Assembly: GCA_947378425.1 (NCBI GenBank)
Contig: CANCJV010000009.1
Coordinates: 1 to 64,000, forward strand
Reading direction: 5' to 3'
Source of the DNA: Synechococcaceae cyanobacterium
GTDB lineage: Bacteria; Cyanobacteriota; Cyanobacteriia; PCC-6307; Cyanobiaceae
Length of the DNA stretch: 64,000 bases
Under the pieces are notes generated by a model that ran no database searches, was not told the origin of the DNA, and saw only the letters and a program-made list of their open reading frames with translations. This document shows positions 30,094 through 39,308 of the stretch, in pieces. Every line of letters starts with the position of its first letter. The stretch's first letter is position 1. A program made the translations under genes and the position numbers.

Positions 30094-30990
30094 TTGAGTC
30101 CTGTGATCGCTTTCCCTCCTTCCCTTTGTAGACTTGCATGGTTCTATCCATTTTACAAGGGCAGGGGTAGGCTCGCTTTGATGAGGGCAAATCAAGAGTC
30201 GTCAAACAAATTAATGCCTGCCAGGCTACGGTCCGGCCCGGAAATATTTGTTTATGACAGCGACTATGTTAGTCAAATGGTTTTGCTATTTGGCGATCTT
30301 GATCCTACGGTATCCGCATTCATATTAAAAAATATTTCCGATGGAGATGCGATCGTAGATGTTGGCGCAAATCTTGGAGTTATCTCTTTGCAAGCTGCAA
30401 AAAAAGTTGGACCCAGTGGAAAGGTATTTGCTATTGAACCAAGTGCAATATGTTCCAAGGCTTTGTCGCTGTCTAAAAGTAAAAACAAGTTCCAAAATCT
30501 AAAAATTATAGAATGCGCATTATCAAACTTTGTTGGAAAAGCCAATATTATTGTGCCAGTGAAAAGCTACGGCCAATCAAGGCTATCAGCCGAAGCGGTT
30601 GACATGAGTCATGAATGCCAGGTCTCAATGCTTGATGTTATAGAAAAAGATCTAAATCTTAAACGTATACGAGTCTTGAAAATCGATGTTGAAGGGCATG
30701 AATATGAGGTCCTTCTTGGGGGTGAATGTTTATTGCGCTCCGGAAGAGTGGACATCATTGTTTTTGAATCGCACCAAAGGGAATGCAGCTTTGGCAGCAG
30801 ACGTGAGGTTTCTCTTTTGGCTGCGCATGGCTATACCATATACGAAATAAGAAAAGGATCAATGCTTTCGTTGACATTAGCTAAAACGGGCGAAAGTTAT
30901 ATTCCAAGTGGCTCTGAATTTGCAGCGATACGTAATAAAATGAGTGTAGATGTGAAGACTGGTTTCGTGATTGAGGGTACTGATGAGTGA
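30094..30990 (+). CDS. FkbM-family methyltransferase
   Basis: A 298-residue SAM-dependent O-methyltransferase, probably methylating a sugar of the polysaccharide. The SAM-binding motif is IVDVGANLGVISLQAAKKVG, with FAIEPS as motif II and RVLKIDVEGHEYEVLLGGE as the FkbM signature. The coding sequence is visibly AT-rich (many AAA, ATA, TTT codons) compared with its GC-rich left neighbour, which points to recent transfer. The next gene starts inside its last codons (ATG 30983). Confidence 0.9.
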   Translation: MSPVIAFPPSLCRLAWFYPFYKGRGRLALMRANQESSNKLMPARLRSGPEIFVYDSDYVSQMVLLFGDLDPTVSAFILKNISDGDAIVDVGANLGVISLQAAKKVGPSGKVFAIEPSAICSKALSLSKSKNKFQNLKIIECALSNFVGKANIIVPVKSYGQSRLSAEAVDMSHECQVSMLDVIEKDLNLKRIRVLKIDVEGHEYEVLLGGECLLRSGRVDIIVFESHQRECSFGSRREVSLLAAHGYTIYEIRKGSMLSLTLAKTGESYIPSGSEFAAIRNKMSVDVKTGFVIEGTDE

Positions 30991-31828
30991 CAGTCTAATT
31001 TGTGATGTTGCTCGTAATATCATTATAATTGCCCATAAAGAAGATACAAAGCAGCTTGAATCGGCATTTATCGACGAAGGCCTAGTGCCTAATGTTTTGC
31101 GCCGCTCATACACTGACAATGAAATGGCATATTCACAGTCAATCCGTGTCTTGCTTAGCCACCTTGAGGCTTGGAAATTATGTATTGCCAGCCAGTCTTC
31201 TGCAATCATTTGTGAGGCCGATTTTGTGCCATGCAGAGGGTTTGGAAGGTTTCCAGCGCCATTGCCATGGACTGAACTGAGCACCAATAATGGTTTGGCT
31301 TGGCTTTATGCTTGTGGACCATCTATCTATCATATTGAGCAAATAAAATCTTTTTGTTATGCTCGTGGCCATTGTGCCGCACCCGTAGCAATATTATTGA
31401 CCCCAGGTGTTGCTCAAAAGCTTTGCGAGTTCGGCGTCAAGGAGCTGGAGAGCTCTGATCCATTTTTATACAGTACTTGGGATACTAGAATTACGAGCTA
31501 TCTCAAAGATGAGAATGTCAAAAGTTTTATCTCCCAAAGGAATTTCGGCGAGCATGGTGGCATACCTAATTCAGAGCATCGAGTGTATGGAGGACTGCCC
31601 GCGGCACACAGGGCAGACTCTTTGATGGGCAGATTGCATTTTCTTCCGCTTTACGCCCGAGGTTCAAAAACAACATTCCTTGCGGTTAGATTCAAGGCCA
31701 AACTCTATGGATTAGTAAGAATTTTTTCGTTCCGGCTTGTCAGGCTGCAAACACTTCTTTCAAAAGATTATCGGGAGCTGTTGGCAATGTTGCACTTTGC
31801 TTTTGCCAGGATTTTCTGTTGGTACTGA
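30983..31828 (+). CDS. GT25-like glycosyltransferase
   Basis: 281 residues from ATG 30983 (MSDSLICDVARNIIIIAHKE). The block LLSHLEAWKLCIASQSSAIICEADFVP follows the GT25 lipo-oligosaccharide transferase pattern (SH-x-x-x-W, then hydrophobics and an acidic E-x-D). The similarity is limited to the N-terminal half; the remainder (RNFGEHGGIPNSEHRVYGG) resembles the GT25 C-terminal GEHGS-like region. It overlaps the FkbM gene by eight bases and shares its AT-rich composition, so the two probably arrived together. Confidence 0.65.
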   Translation: MSDSLICDVARNIIIIAHKEDTKQLESAFIDEGLVPNVLRRSYTDNEMAYSQSIRVLLSHLEAWKLCIASQSSAIICEADFVPCRGFGRFPAPLPWTELSTNNGLAWLYACGPSIYHIEQIKSFCYARGHCAAPVAILLTPGVAQKLCEFGVKELESSDPFLYSTWDTRITSYLKDENVKSFISQRNFGEHGGIPNSEHRVYGGLPAAHRADSLMGRLHFLPLYARGSKTTFLAVRFKAKLYGLVRIFSFRLVRLQTLLSKDYRELLAMLHFAFARIFCWY

Positions 31829-32226
31829 GTCAATGGAACGATTTGCCAGCGAAGTCGATGCACTGACGTAGCTCATCACCTATCCACTGCTCTGTCTATC
31901 CGGCATTCGCAGCTTTTTGATTCCACATACCTGTTTTGACTTGAACAATTTACAATACCTATAGACGTTGGTGTCCGCGTTGGCGTTACATGGCCAGAAA
32001 AGCTGCTGATGAGAGCTGTCAACAAGGCTCCATTCTTGACTTAGATCAGACTGTCGGCTTTGGCGCAGTCTTGGGTTGCTGTTGGTGCCCGATCCAGTGC
32101 TGGTCCATGCCTCAATCATTAGGACTTCACAAATTCTGTCAACGGTCATGATTCTGGGATCTCACATTCTGTTATCCCCCAGTTCAGGAGCCTCGGGCGA
32201 AGGTCGATGCTGTTTGCGATCAGTGA
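31829..32226. other. Intergenic region with an antitoxin-like fragment
   Basis: Nearly 400 bases without an intact gene. At about 32180-32218 one frame reads PPVQEPRAKVDAVCDQ then TGA. This resembles the C-terminal PPAPQPRTKAKFDAV ending of the antitoxin remnant at 26950, so it may be a second scrap of the same antitoxin type. The rest shows only short frames. The promoter of the ABC transporter presumably lies here, but none stands out. Confidence 0.4.
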
Positions 32227-34209
32227 TTGCCAAGGCCTGAGACCTCATTTCCTGTCCCTACCCTGACCCCTCACCCTTTGCGCGTGTCTCTCCCCCAGTT
32301 CCTAGGACCCAATCTGGTGCGAGCGGCGCTGCAGCCACTGCTGGCGCCGCTGCTTGATCATTCCCCGGCAGCGGTGCTGATCCGCCAATCGGCCCGTCGG
32401 CAATGGCGGCTGCTGTTCATCACCTTCGGCACTGGTCTGCTTGGATCGCTGAGTGAGGGGGCCACCCTGGGGGTGATCTTCCTAGCGGTGGGGCTGATGA
32501 CGAGCCACTCCATCGCCGCCCTGGCCCAATTGCCGGTCCTGAAGGGATTGCCCTGGCTGAACCAGGTGCTGGATAGTTTTTCTAACTCACAGCCCCAGGT
32601 GCTGTTCCTGCTGCTCTTGTTGGTGGCTGTGGGGTTGCAGCTGTTGATGAGCCTATGCAACTACATTAACAAGGTTGCCAGCGAATTCTTCGGGGCGAGG
32701 CTTTACCGCGAGATCACCGATCTGATCAATCGGCGTATCCTCAGCTTCACCTATGCCTGCGCCAGCAGGTATCGCGTCGGTGATCTGCTGGACTATGCTG
32801 GTTCAGGCGGGGCGACAGTACAGAATCAGATCAACCTGGCCAACAGCCTGGTGATGACGCTGCTGCAGCTCCTCATTTATCTGGCGATCCTGATCTCGAT
32901 CTCTCCCTGGCTGCTGCTGGTTGGGGTGATCCTGGCGCTCTCTCTCTGGCTGTTGCAGCGCAAGTTGTTGCCTCGCATCCGCGAGAATGCCCAGCAGGGT
33001 CAGGATGTCTCCGTCGAGCTGGGCAGTCGCATCACCGAGAACATTCAGGGGCTGCGGTTGCTTCACAGCAGCGGTGGTTTGCAGGAGGCCGCCGCAGGGT
33101 TCGAGAGGCTGCTGGCAGCAAGTGAGCACACCAGGCGACGCCGAGCCAGGCTCACGTCCGTGGTCGACCCCTTTTCGGCATTTCTGCCGATCTTGGCCAT
33201 CGCGATCATTGCTGGGGTAAGTGTGGTGGTGTTCGCCAACCGCACCAGCGGTGTGCTTCCTAGCCTGGTCACCTTCGTGTTGGCCTTGCAGCGTCTGAAT
33301 GTTCGACTGGGCATCCTGGCCGGACTGGCTTCCCAGTACGCGAACAACTCAGCAGCCCTGAAGCGGTTGAATCAGATCCTCGAGCAGAGTGACAAGAAGT
33401 TCATTCGCAGCGGTGGCATCCCGTTTGAGCGCTTGCAGCAGGGGGTCCGCTTTGAGGCGGTGAGCCTCCGCTATGCCCCGACTCTGCCGTTGGCCCTGGA
33501 TAACATCGATCTGGAGATTCCTGTGGGATCTACTGTGGCTCTGGTGGGCGCCAGCGGCGCTGGCAAGAGCTCAATCGCCGATCTGCTGGTGGGTTTGTAC
33601 GACCCCAGCGTGGGAAAGATCCTGGTGGATGGGATCGATCTGCAGCAGCTGGAGCTGGCTAGCTGGCAGCAGCGGCTGGGAGTGGTGAGCCAGGATACAT
33701 TTATGTTCAATGCATCCATTGCCCAAAATATCGCCTACGGCCTACTCCATGCCCCTGCCAGTGCGGTCAGGGCAGCGGCCGAGATGGCCCAGGCCCATGG
33801 CTTCATTGAGGCGCTGCCGCAGGGTTACGACACCATGGTGGGTGAACGAGGCTACCGGCTCAGCGGGGGGCAGCGCCAGCGCTTGTCACTGGCACGGGCG
33901 ATTTTACGAAAACCAGAACTACTAGTTCTAGATGAAGCCACCAGTGCTTTGGACACCGAAAGCGAGAGGCTGGTTCAGGAAGCGTTGGAACGTTTTGGAC
34001 GCGGACATACGGTGTTGGTGATTGCCCATCGCCTCAGTACCATTGTGAATGCTGATCAGATCCTGGTGATGCGGAATGGGCTGATCATTGAGCGCGGTAG
34101 CCATTTGGATTTGCTCGCCCAGGACGGAACCTATGCCAGAGCTTGGTCCCAGCAAGCCGGAGCAATAGGCGCAATCTCGGCAGTTGTTCCGGAGACTCCG
34201 AACAGATGA
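32227..34209 (+). CDS. ABC exporter, fused membrane and ATPase domains
   Basis: About 660 residues with an exporter architecture like MsbA or the lipid-linked oligosaccharide flippase PglK. Membrane helices run from about residue 55 to 370 (LLFITFGTGLLGSLSEGATLG, VLFLLLLLVAVGLQLLMSL). The ATPase domain has Walker A GASGAGKSS, Q-loop VSQDTFMFN, signature LSGGQRQRL, Walker B LLVLDEATSALD and the H-loop AHRLST. In this context it most likely flips a glycolipid or lipid-linked glycan. The start is TTG 32227; GTG 32284 (VSLPQFLG) is an alternative. Confidence 0.9.
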   Translation: MPRPETSFPVPTLTPHPLRVSLPQFLGPNLVRAALQPLLAPLLDHSPAAVLIRQSARRQWRLLFITFGTGLLGSLSEGATLGVIFLAVGLMTSHSIAALAQLPVLKGLPWLNQVLDSFSNSQPQVLFLLLLLVAVGLQLLMSLCNYINKVASEFFGARLYREITDLINRRILSFTYACASRYRVGDLLDYAGSGGATVQNQINLANSLVMTLLQLLIYLAILISISPWLLLVGVILALSLWLLQRKLLPRIRENAQQGQDVSVELGSRITENIQGLRLLHSSGGLQEAAAGFERLLAASEHTRRRRARLTSVVDPFSAFLPILAIAIIAGVSVVVFANRTSGVLPSLVTFVLALQRLNVRLGILAGLASQYANNSAALKRLNQILEQSDKKFIRSGGIPFERLQQGVRFEAVSLRYAPTLPLALDNIDLEIPVGSTVALVGASGAGKSSIADLLVGLYDPSVGKILVDGIDLQQLELASWQQRLGVVSQDTFMFNASIAQNIAYGLLHAPASAVRAAAEMAQAHGFIEALPQGYDTMVGERGYRLSGGQRQRLSLARAILRKPELLVLDEATSALDTESERLVQEALERFGRGHTVLVIAHRLSTIVNADQILVMRNGLIIERGSHLDLLAQDGTYARAWSQQAGAIGAISAVVPETPNR

Positions 34210-34264
34210 TATTTCTCGATCGTCAGCTAGGTCGTTGTAATGTTGCTGCCCCGCTGAACTGTCG

Positions 34265-34990
34265 ATGACAGGGTACGACCAGTTCCCCATCAGGATCACC
34301 GCCATCATGCCTGGCTTCAACGCCCAGTCGTTTCTGGAGCGCGATGTTGCCTCGTTGCTGGCCACCGTCTATCCGCACCTGGGAGGGCTGATTATCGAAG
34401 ACGGCTCCACCGACGGAGGACCACCTTTGGTTCAACGTTACAGGCCCGGTACCCGGCGCAGATCAATGTCTTGCAAAACAACGGGCGGCGGCAACTGGGG
34501 CGTTTCGGCTTGCCGCAATCTTTCGATCGCGAAGGCTGCTTGTGGCTATCCGATGTGCTTCCCTGATGGTGACGATCGCGTGCTATCCCAGCCCTTCGAT
34601 TGGGCGGTGTAGATCCTGCAGAGTCGGCCGGAAGTGCACGGCATTGACGACAGTAGCTTGATTGGCTTTAAGAGCCAGTCGCTTGTAGCTGTCTCAGCGG
34701 CGCCGGCGACTGTGAGATCTTCGGCCTGCGTACTTCCCACTTAGGGGAGGACCTGCCGCGCCGGCTGCTTTGCGGTTACCCGGAGGCTCTGAAAACTTCC
34801 TGTACAGTAATAGCCTATTCGACAGCATTGATGTCTTCAATGCGACTCTGCGCATCGCCGAAGACTGTCACCTGTGTTTGCGCACCTCCGTACAAGGCTA
34901 ATTTGTACCCGCTGATCTGAGCCGACCTGTGGTTGTCTACGTACGCCATGCTGCCAACAGCTTCCACTACCGCATCAAAACCTACTGAAC
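34265..34990 (+). pseudogene. Decayed GT2 glycosyltransferase
   Basis: Begins MTGYDQFPIRITAIMPGFNA, the start of a GT2 domain, and continues to LIIEDGSTDGG, the nucleotide-binding motif, then loses frame (INVLQNNGRRQLGRFG in another frame). Further pieces such as RIAEDCHLCLRTSVQG and RPVVVYVRHAANSFHYRIK near 34830-34985 fit the acceptor half of the same type of enzyme. Several frameshifts and stops rule out a full product. The 3' limit is approximate. Confidence 0.6.
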
Positions 34991-35854
34991 ATGGTGCGGG
35001 CGATGATCCGAGCGTGACCCATCCCGCCCAAGTCAGTAACGGCGATGATGCGGAAGGCGCATCTGGACGGGGTAACGACTTGACATATTCGTAGCATTCT
35101 TTGTCCCTTGCGGGAAGGACATTGGCAACGACACTGCCGTACGATTGATCTTGATTCAGGAGTATCCAGAGGACGAGAACCTCACAGTTTGCCTGCGGTC
35201 GGAGGCTATGCTTAATCCATCTTCCGTGTGCTTTTAACGTGCTGAAGGTACCAATCGGGCGATGCTGGGGATGATAGTTGGATCGTCTCTTGGTTGATGG
35301 CGAGTGATGCGCTCCATCTTGGTGTGCTCTTCGCTGCCCGCTTCGACTAATGTCCGACAACGGGAGCTCTCTGAGGTCGAGTTCGGTTTATTATGCAGCA
35401 AGCTGTTCGTTTTGTAGACTTACGCAACAGCTCTATGATATAAGCACACCTCCTGATACTTTGCGTGCTCCGGCCTCAGCGAACGTTCAGTGCACTTTTG
35501 AGTTCCGATCAACTTACTGGCTCGCCCAAGCTTCAGTATTTTGCTGTCGCTCGATTAGCCTGCGGGTGGGTATGCTGTATCCAGCCTTGACTCTGACTCA
35601 GGAGTACGACATGTAGTGCCACATAACCATTGACACCCAGTCACTTCTGTCGCAATGGTAAGGTCAGCTGTACAAGTGGATGTTGCCTGCCATACGCATT
35701 CGAGCGTTGTCGACTTCATCGGCGGATGGCTGTCAATCAATGTTGAGATGCGTGATGTTGCGTAGTTTAGGACTTTTGCAAAAAAGATGATTGCCTTGCT
35801 TTCAGGGAAATTTAGACTCGCCGAAGTAAGCGAGCAGCCGATGCGTTCACAGGA
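34991..35854. other. Non-coding stretch, probable decay products
   Basis: No gene recognised in about 860 bases. A short in-frame continuation (LLNMVRAMIRA, then VTAMMRKAHLDG) may be the last part of the preceding GT2 pseudogene. The longest remaining frames are an 88-codon plus-strand one at 35350-35616 and minus-strand ones, all without recognisable motifs. Confidence 0.5.
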
Positions 35855-36994
35855 ATGGATCCAAGGTTCAACCAGCTTCCGACTTGGCAAACGGTTGGTC
35901 GGGGCAGCACGGCACTTTGGCGAACGGCCTTTCCGGAACACGTGAACAAGAGGGGTGTGGACTTGTCTGCCAGTTTCATCGATCTTCCTAGGCCGACCCC
36001 TGATCGGGTCCATTGGCCTTGGGTGGCGCCTTGCGTCTTAGGAGATGCGGCAACATCGGCTCAGAACAATGGTGGCTTGCCCACCATTACTGTTGTCACC
36101 CCGAGTTTCAATCAAGGTCGTTTTCTCGAAGAAACGATCCGCTCGGTGCTGCTTCAGGGTTACCCGAACCTCGATTACGTAGTGATCGACGGTGGCAGCA
36201 CCGACACCTCGATCGATATCATCCGCAGGTACGAACCCTGGCTTAGCTATTGGGTCAGCGAGAATGACCGTGGCCAGTGCCACGCCATCAACAAGGGTTT
36301 TCAACGCGCTACCGGCGAAATCTTCTGCTGGCTCAACAGTGATGACACCTTTGAGCCGGGCGCGCTCCACGCGATTGCAGCACACTTCATCCTGCACCCG
36401 GACTGGCAGGTCTTGACCGGTTCCTGCTACTTCATCGGGGCCGATGGTGGCTATCTGGATGCCCGAACCCGCGAGCCGTTGCCAGGGCTGCGCCCGCCGC
36501 AATCCATCTGCAGAACTCCGCGGGCCGATGGCTGCGACACCTTCACCCACTGGTTTCGCGATTGGTTCCCGCAGTCATCCACCTTCTGGCGGCGCGAGTT
36601 GTGGACGCAGGCGGGTCCGCTGGACGAGTCGCTTCATTTCTCGATGGACTATGAGCTTTGGCGCCGCATGGGTGCGCACGCGCAGATCCACGTGGTGCCT
36701 GATGTCCTGTCCAACTATCGATTCCAGGACGATGCGAAGTGCATGCTCAACCAGTGGGCACCCTCTCGGGAAGTCCTTGCGGTGAATTCGCGGGCGATGC
36801 CGGACCTCGAGTTCCGTGCCTACGCAGAAGATGTGATCCCCTTTCTGCTCGATCAGCTCGAACGTCACGACATGCGTCACGCTCATGCGCAACAGCTGCT
36901 GACCAAAGTGATCGAATCCCGTCGCTATCGGCTGGGCAGCGCCTTGTTGGAGCCGATTGCCGCCATTGCGCGGTCATTCAAGGAGCATCTGTGA
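35855..36994 (+). CDS. GT2-family glycosyltransferase
   Basis: 379 residues with a GT-A domain starting about residue 77: ITVVTPSFNQGRFLEETIRS, VVIDGGSTDTS and the DxD-like site WLNSDDTFEPGAL. The downstream block SSTFWRRELWTQAGPLDESL and SMDYELWRRMG is the typical acceptor-side region of WcaA-type GT2 enzymes. The N-terminal 75 residues are specific to this branch. It overlaps the next gene by four bases (GTGA at 36991), preceded by a good AAGGAG ribosome-binding site at 36980. Confidence 0.93.
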   Translation: MDPRFNQLPTWQTVGRGSTALWRTAFPEHVNKRGVDLSASFIDLPRPTPDRVHWPWVAPCVLGDAATSAQNNGGLPTITVVTPSFNQGRFLEETIRSVLLQGYPNLDYVVIDGGSTDTSIDIIRRYEPWLSYWVSENDRGQCHAINKGFQRATGEIFCWLNSDDTFEPGALHAIAAHFILHPDWQVLTGSCYFIGADGGYLDARTREPLPGLRPPQSICRTPRADGCDTFTHWFRDWFPQSSTFWRRELWTQAGPLDESLHFSMDYELWRRMGAHAQIHVVPDVLSNYRFQDDAKCMLNQWAPSREVLAVNSRAMPDLEFRAYAEDVIPFLLDQLERHDMRHAHAQQLLTKVIESRRYRLGSALLEPIAAIARSFKEHL

Positions 36995-39282
36995 TCACCG
37001 AACCAAAGCCCATGGAGATTCAGAACAGCGGCGCTTCGCCACGGGCTTCTCGGGTGCTCATCCTGGGCGCTGGCGCCGTCACCCGTATTTTCTACGTACC
37101 TGCTTTCAGGAATGGCATCAACGGTGTAGCGCTTGTCGGTGTGGTGGACCGCTCCGAGGCGGCACTGCAGCAACTTGGCCCGTTGCCGGATGTGGTGCAG
37201 CTTCGTGCCGTCGATGTTGCCGCAGCTCTCGCTGATCGCGAACTGCTCGCCGATGTCGATGTGGCTCTGGTTGCGCTGCCGCATGCGCTGCACGAGAGCA
37301 CGGTGATCCAGGCCCTGCGCGCTGGGTTGCATGTGTTCAGCGAGAAGCCCCTGGGCCTTTCCGAGGCCGAGGTGCAGCGGATGATCGCAGCGGCGCAAGA
37401 AACAGGCCGCCTGCTCGGCGTCTGTCAACCGAGGCGCAGCTTCCCGGCTGTGGCAGGCATCACAAGCCTGCTGGACAGCGGCGCTCTCGGGGCCATCCAG
37501 GAGGTCTGCTGGCATGAGGGCCAGCCCTATGCCTGGCCCGCCCAGAGCTTGGCTCAGGTTCGGATGGCTGCGGGTGGAAGTGAGCTGCACGACATCGGCG
37601 CTCATGCCTTCGACATCCTGTGCCACTGGTTCGGCCCGTTGGACGTCACCCACTACCAGGATGACGGGCTTGGCGGCACGCCGGCTGAGTTCGAGGTCGA
37701 TCTGGTCGCGACTGCAGTGCCCCACGTGGCCGTGCGCCTGTCGCGGCTGCGGCACCTGGCCCAGCAGGTCACCATCACCGGCGAGCACGGCCGTTTGACC
37801 TGGTCGCTGGCCCGCCCGGATGCGGTATCGCTCGATGGCTACAAGGGCCTCGGCCTGCGGTCGGTGGAGCTGCGCTTTCCTCTGCAAGGTCTGCCCACGT
37901 CGATCTACGACGCCGTGCGCTATCAACTGGAAGCCTTCGGGCTCGCGGCGGGGGGCGCCAGGCCGCTGCTCAATCCGGCTGACAGCACTTTGCCCTACGC
38001 CCGCATCTTCGACCAGTGCACTGCGCAGGCCTCGCAGCCGGCACCTACGGCGGGGCGGCAGACCAGCGCCCACTATGTCGTCGTCGGCGCTGCTGGCTTC
38101 ATCGGCTGCGCATTGGTCGAGGAGCTGCTGCAGCGCGGCCATCGTGTCACTGCCCTGGTGCATCGGCCCGCATCCGCCGTGCGCCTTCTGCGTCGCGACG
38201 TTCGGGTGGAGCTGTGCGACGTCGCCAGTCCTGAGACCTATCGCCAGCACATCGAGCAGGGCTCGGTCGTCGTCAATTGCGCGGTTTCCCATTCCGGTGA
38301 AGAGCTGGACCGGGTGGTTGTCCAGGGGGCGCTGGAGCTTCTGGAAACGGCGCAGGCTTGCGGCGCACGGCGCGTTGTGCTCCTGAGCAGCATGATGGCT
38401 TATGGAGACCCGCCTGAGGTGGGTGTGGTGACCGAGGCCACGCCGCAGGCGCCTTCCCAGATGCGCTACGCACACGCCAAGGCGGAGATGGAACGGCGCT
38501 GCCAGCGTTGGGCCGCCGCCCACCCGATGCCGGTGGTGATCCTGCAGCCCACCTGTGTCTACGGCCCCTACGGCAAGGATTTCGGCTCGGCTCCACTTGA
38601 GGACATGCGTACCGGCCTTTTCTATTTATTCGATGAAGGTTGTGCCGCCGCAAATCTCGTTTTCGTGGACAATCTGGTCGACGCCATCCTGCTTGCCTGC
38701 GAGCATCCCGTGGTCAGTGGCCGTCGCTACATCGTCAACGAGGACGGCGAGGAGACGACCTGGCGCGACTTCTATGGACTCTTGAGTCAGGCTGCTTTTA
38801 GCCTAACCGCCAGTGACTTCGAGTCGATCCGATGCGATGAACTGGCTGGTCTCTGTGCCCGCTGGCGAAGGCGCCATGGCTTTCCCGATGTGTTCCGTGA
38901 GGCGGTCAGGTCCTCGCCCGCGGCTGCTGGCTGGCTGGCTGATCAGGCCTGGTTCCAGGTCTGGCGTCGATTGCGGGCCCGTAAGCAGCCGACTGGGGTA
39001 GCGGCGTTGCCTGCAGCCACTGGCTACACGTCGCCGTCCGGTAGCCCTAAGGGGTCGGGACACCGTCTGGTTCTGGACGGGCTGATGTCGCAGAGCAGGC
39101 TGTTCGTCAATGAGTCCACAGCCCGCTTCTTCACCAGTGGGGCCGACTACTCCTCCGCCCGCATCCGCGCTGAGCTCGGCTGGACACCGAGGGTGCCTCG
39201 CGACGCCGCTCTGCAGGCCACCGCCCGCTGGGCCGCGCACGCTTACGAGCACCGGCAGCCCGTGGCTGCAGCCAAAGATTGA
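36991..39282 (+). CDS. Fusion: Gfo/Idh/MocA oxidoreductase plus SDR sugar epimerase/reductase
   Basis: 763 residues from GTG 36991 with AAGGAG five bases upstream; the frame is open further back inside the GT2 gene but that is a shadow. Residues about 16-350 form a Gfo/Idh/MocA NAD-dependent oxidoreductase: RVLILGAGAVTRIFYVPAF and the catalytic EKPLGLSEAEV, then a beta-sheet domain. From about residue 360 a second Rossmann fold begins, YVVVGAAGFIGCALVEELL, with VVLLSSMMAYGDPPEV, the catalytic YAHAKAEMERRC and QPTCVYGPYG, i.e. an extended SDR. One chain could oxidise and then reduce or epimerise a nucleotide sugar. The two parts are normally separate proteins. Confidence 0.92.
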   Translation: MITEPKPMEIQNSGASPRASRVLILGAGAVTRIFYVPAFRNGINGVALVGVVDRSEAALQQLGPLPDVVQLRAVDVAAALADRELLADVDVALVALPHALHESTVIQALRAGLHVFSEKPLGLSEAEVQRMIAAAQETGRLLGVCQPRRSFPAVAGITSLLDSGALGAIQEVCWHEGQPYAWPAQSLAQVRMAAGGSELHDIGAHAFDILCHWFGPLDVTHYQDDGLGGTPAEFEVDLVATAVPHVAVRLSRLRHLAQQVTITGEHGRLTWSLARPDAVSLDGYKGLGLRSVELRFPLQGLPTSIYDAVRYQLEAFGLAAGGARPLLNPADSTLPYARIFDQCTAQASQPAPTAGRQTSAHYVVVGAAGFIGCALVEELLQRGHRVTALVHRPASAVRLLRRDVRVELCDVASPETYRQHIEQGSVVVNCAVSHSGEELDRVVVQGALELLETAQACGARRVVLLSSMMAYGDPPEVGVVTEATPQAPSQMRYAHAKAEMERRCQRWAAAHPMPVVILQPTCVYGPYGKDFGSAPLEDMRTGLFYLFDEGCAAANLVFVDNLVDAILLACEHPVVSGRRYIVNEDGEETTWRDFYGLLSQAAFSLTASDFESIRCDELAGLCARWRRRHGFPDVFREAVRSSPAAAGWLADQAWFQVWRRLRARKQPTGVAALPAATGYTSPSGSPKGSGHRLVLDGLMSQSRLFVNESTARFFTSGADYSSARIRAELGWTPRVPRDAALQATARWAAHAYEHRQPVAAAKD

Positions 39283-39308
39283 GACAGGCAACCTCCGTAG
39301 CCTTGCCC

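Noticed and set aside
36925..38523. Minus-strand open frame of 532 codons antisense to the fusion gene
   Set aside because: Its composition is that of an antisense shadow of GC-rich coding DNA (His/Gln/Arg-rich), with no motif, while the plus strand carries clear catalytic motifs.
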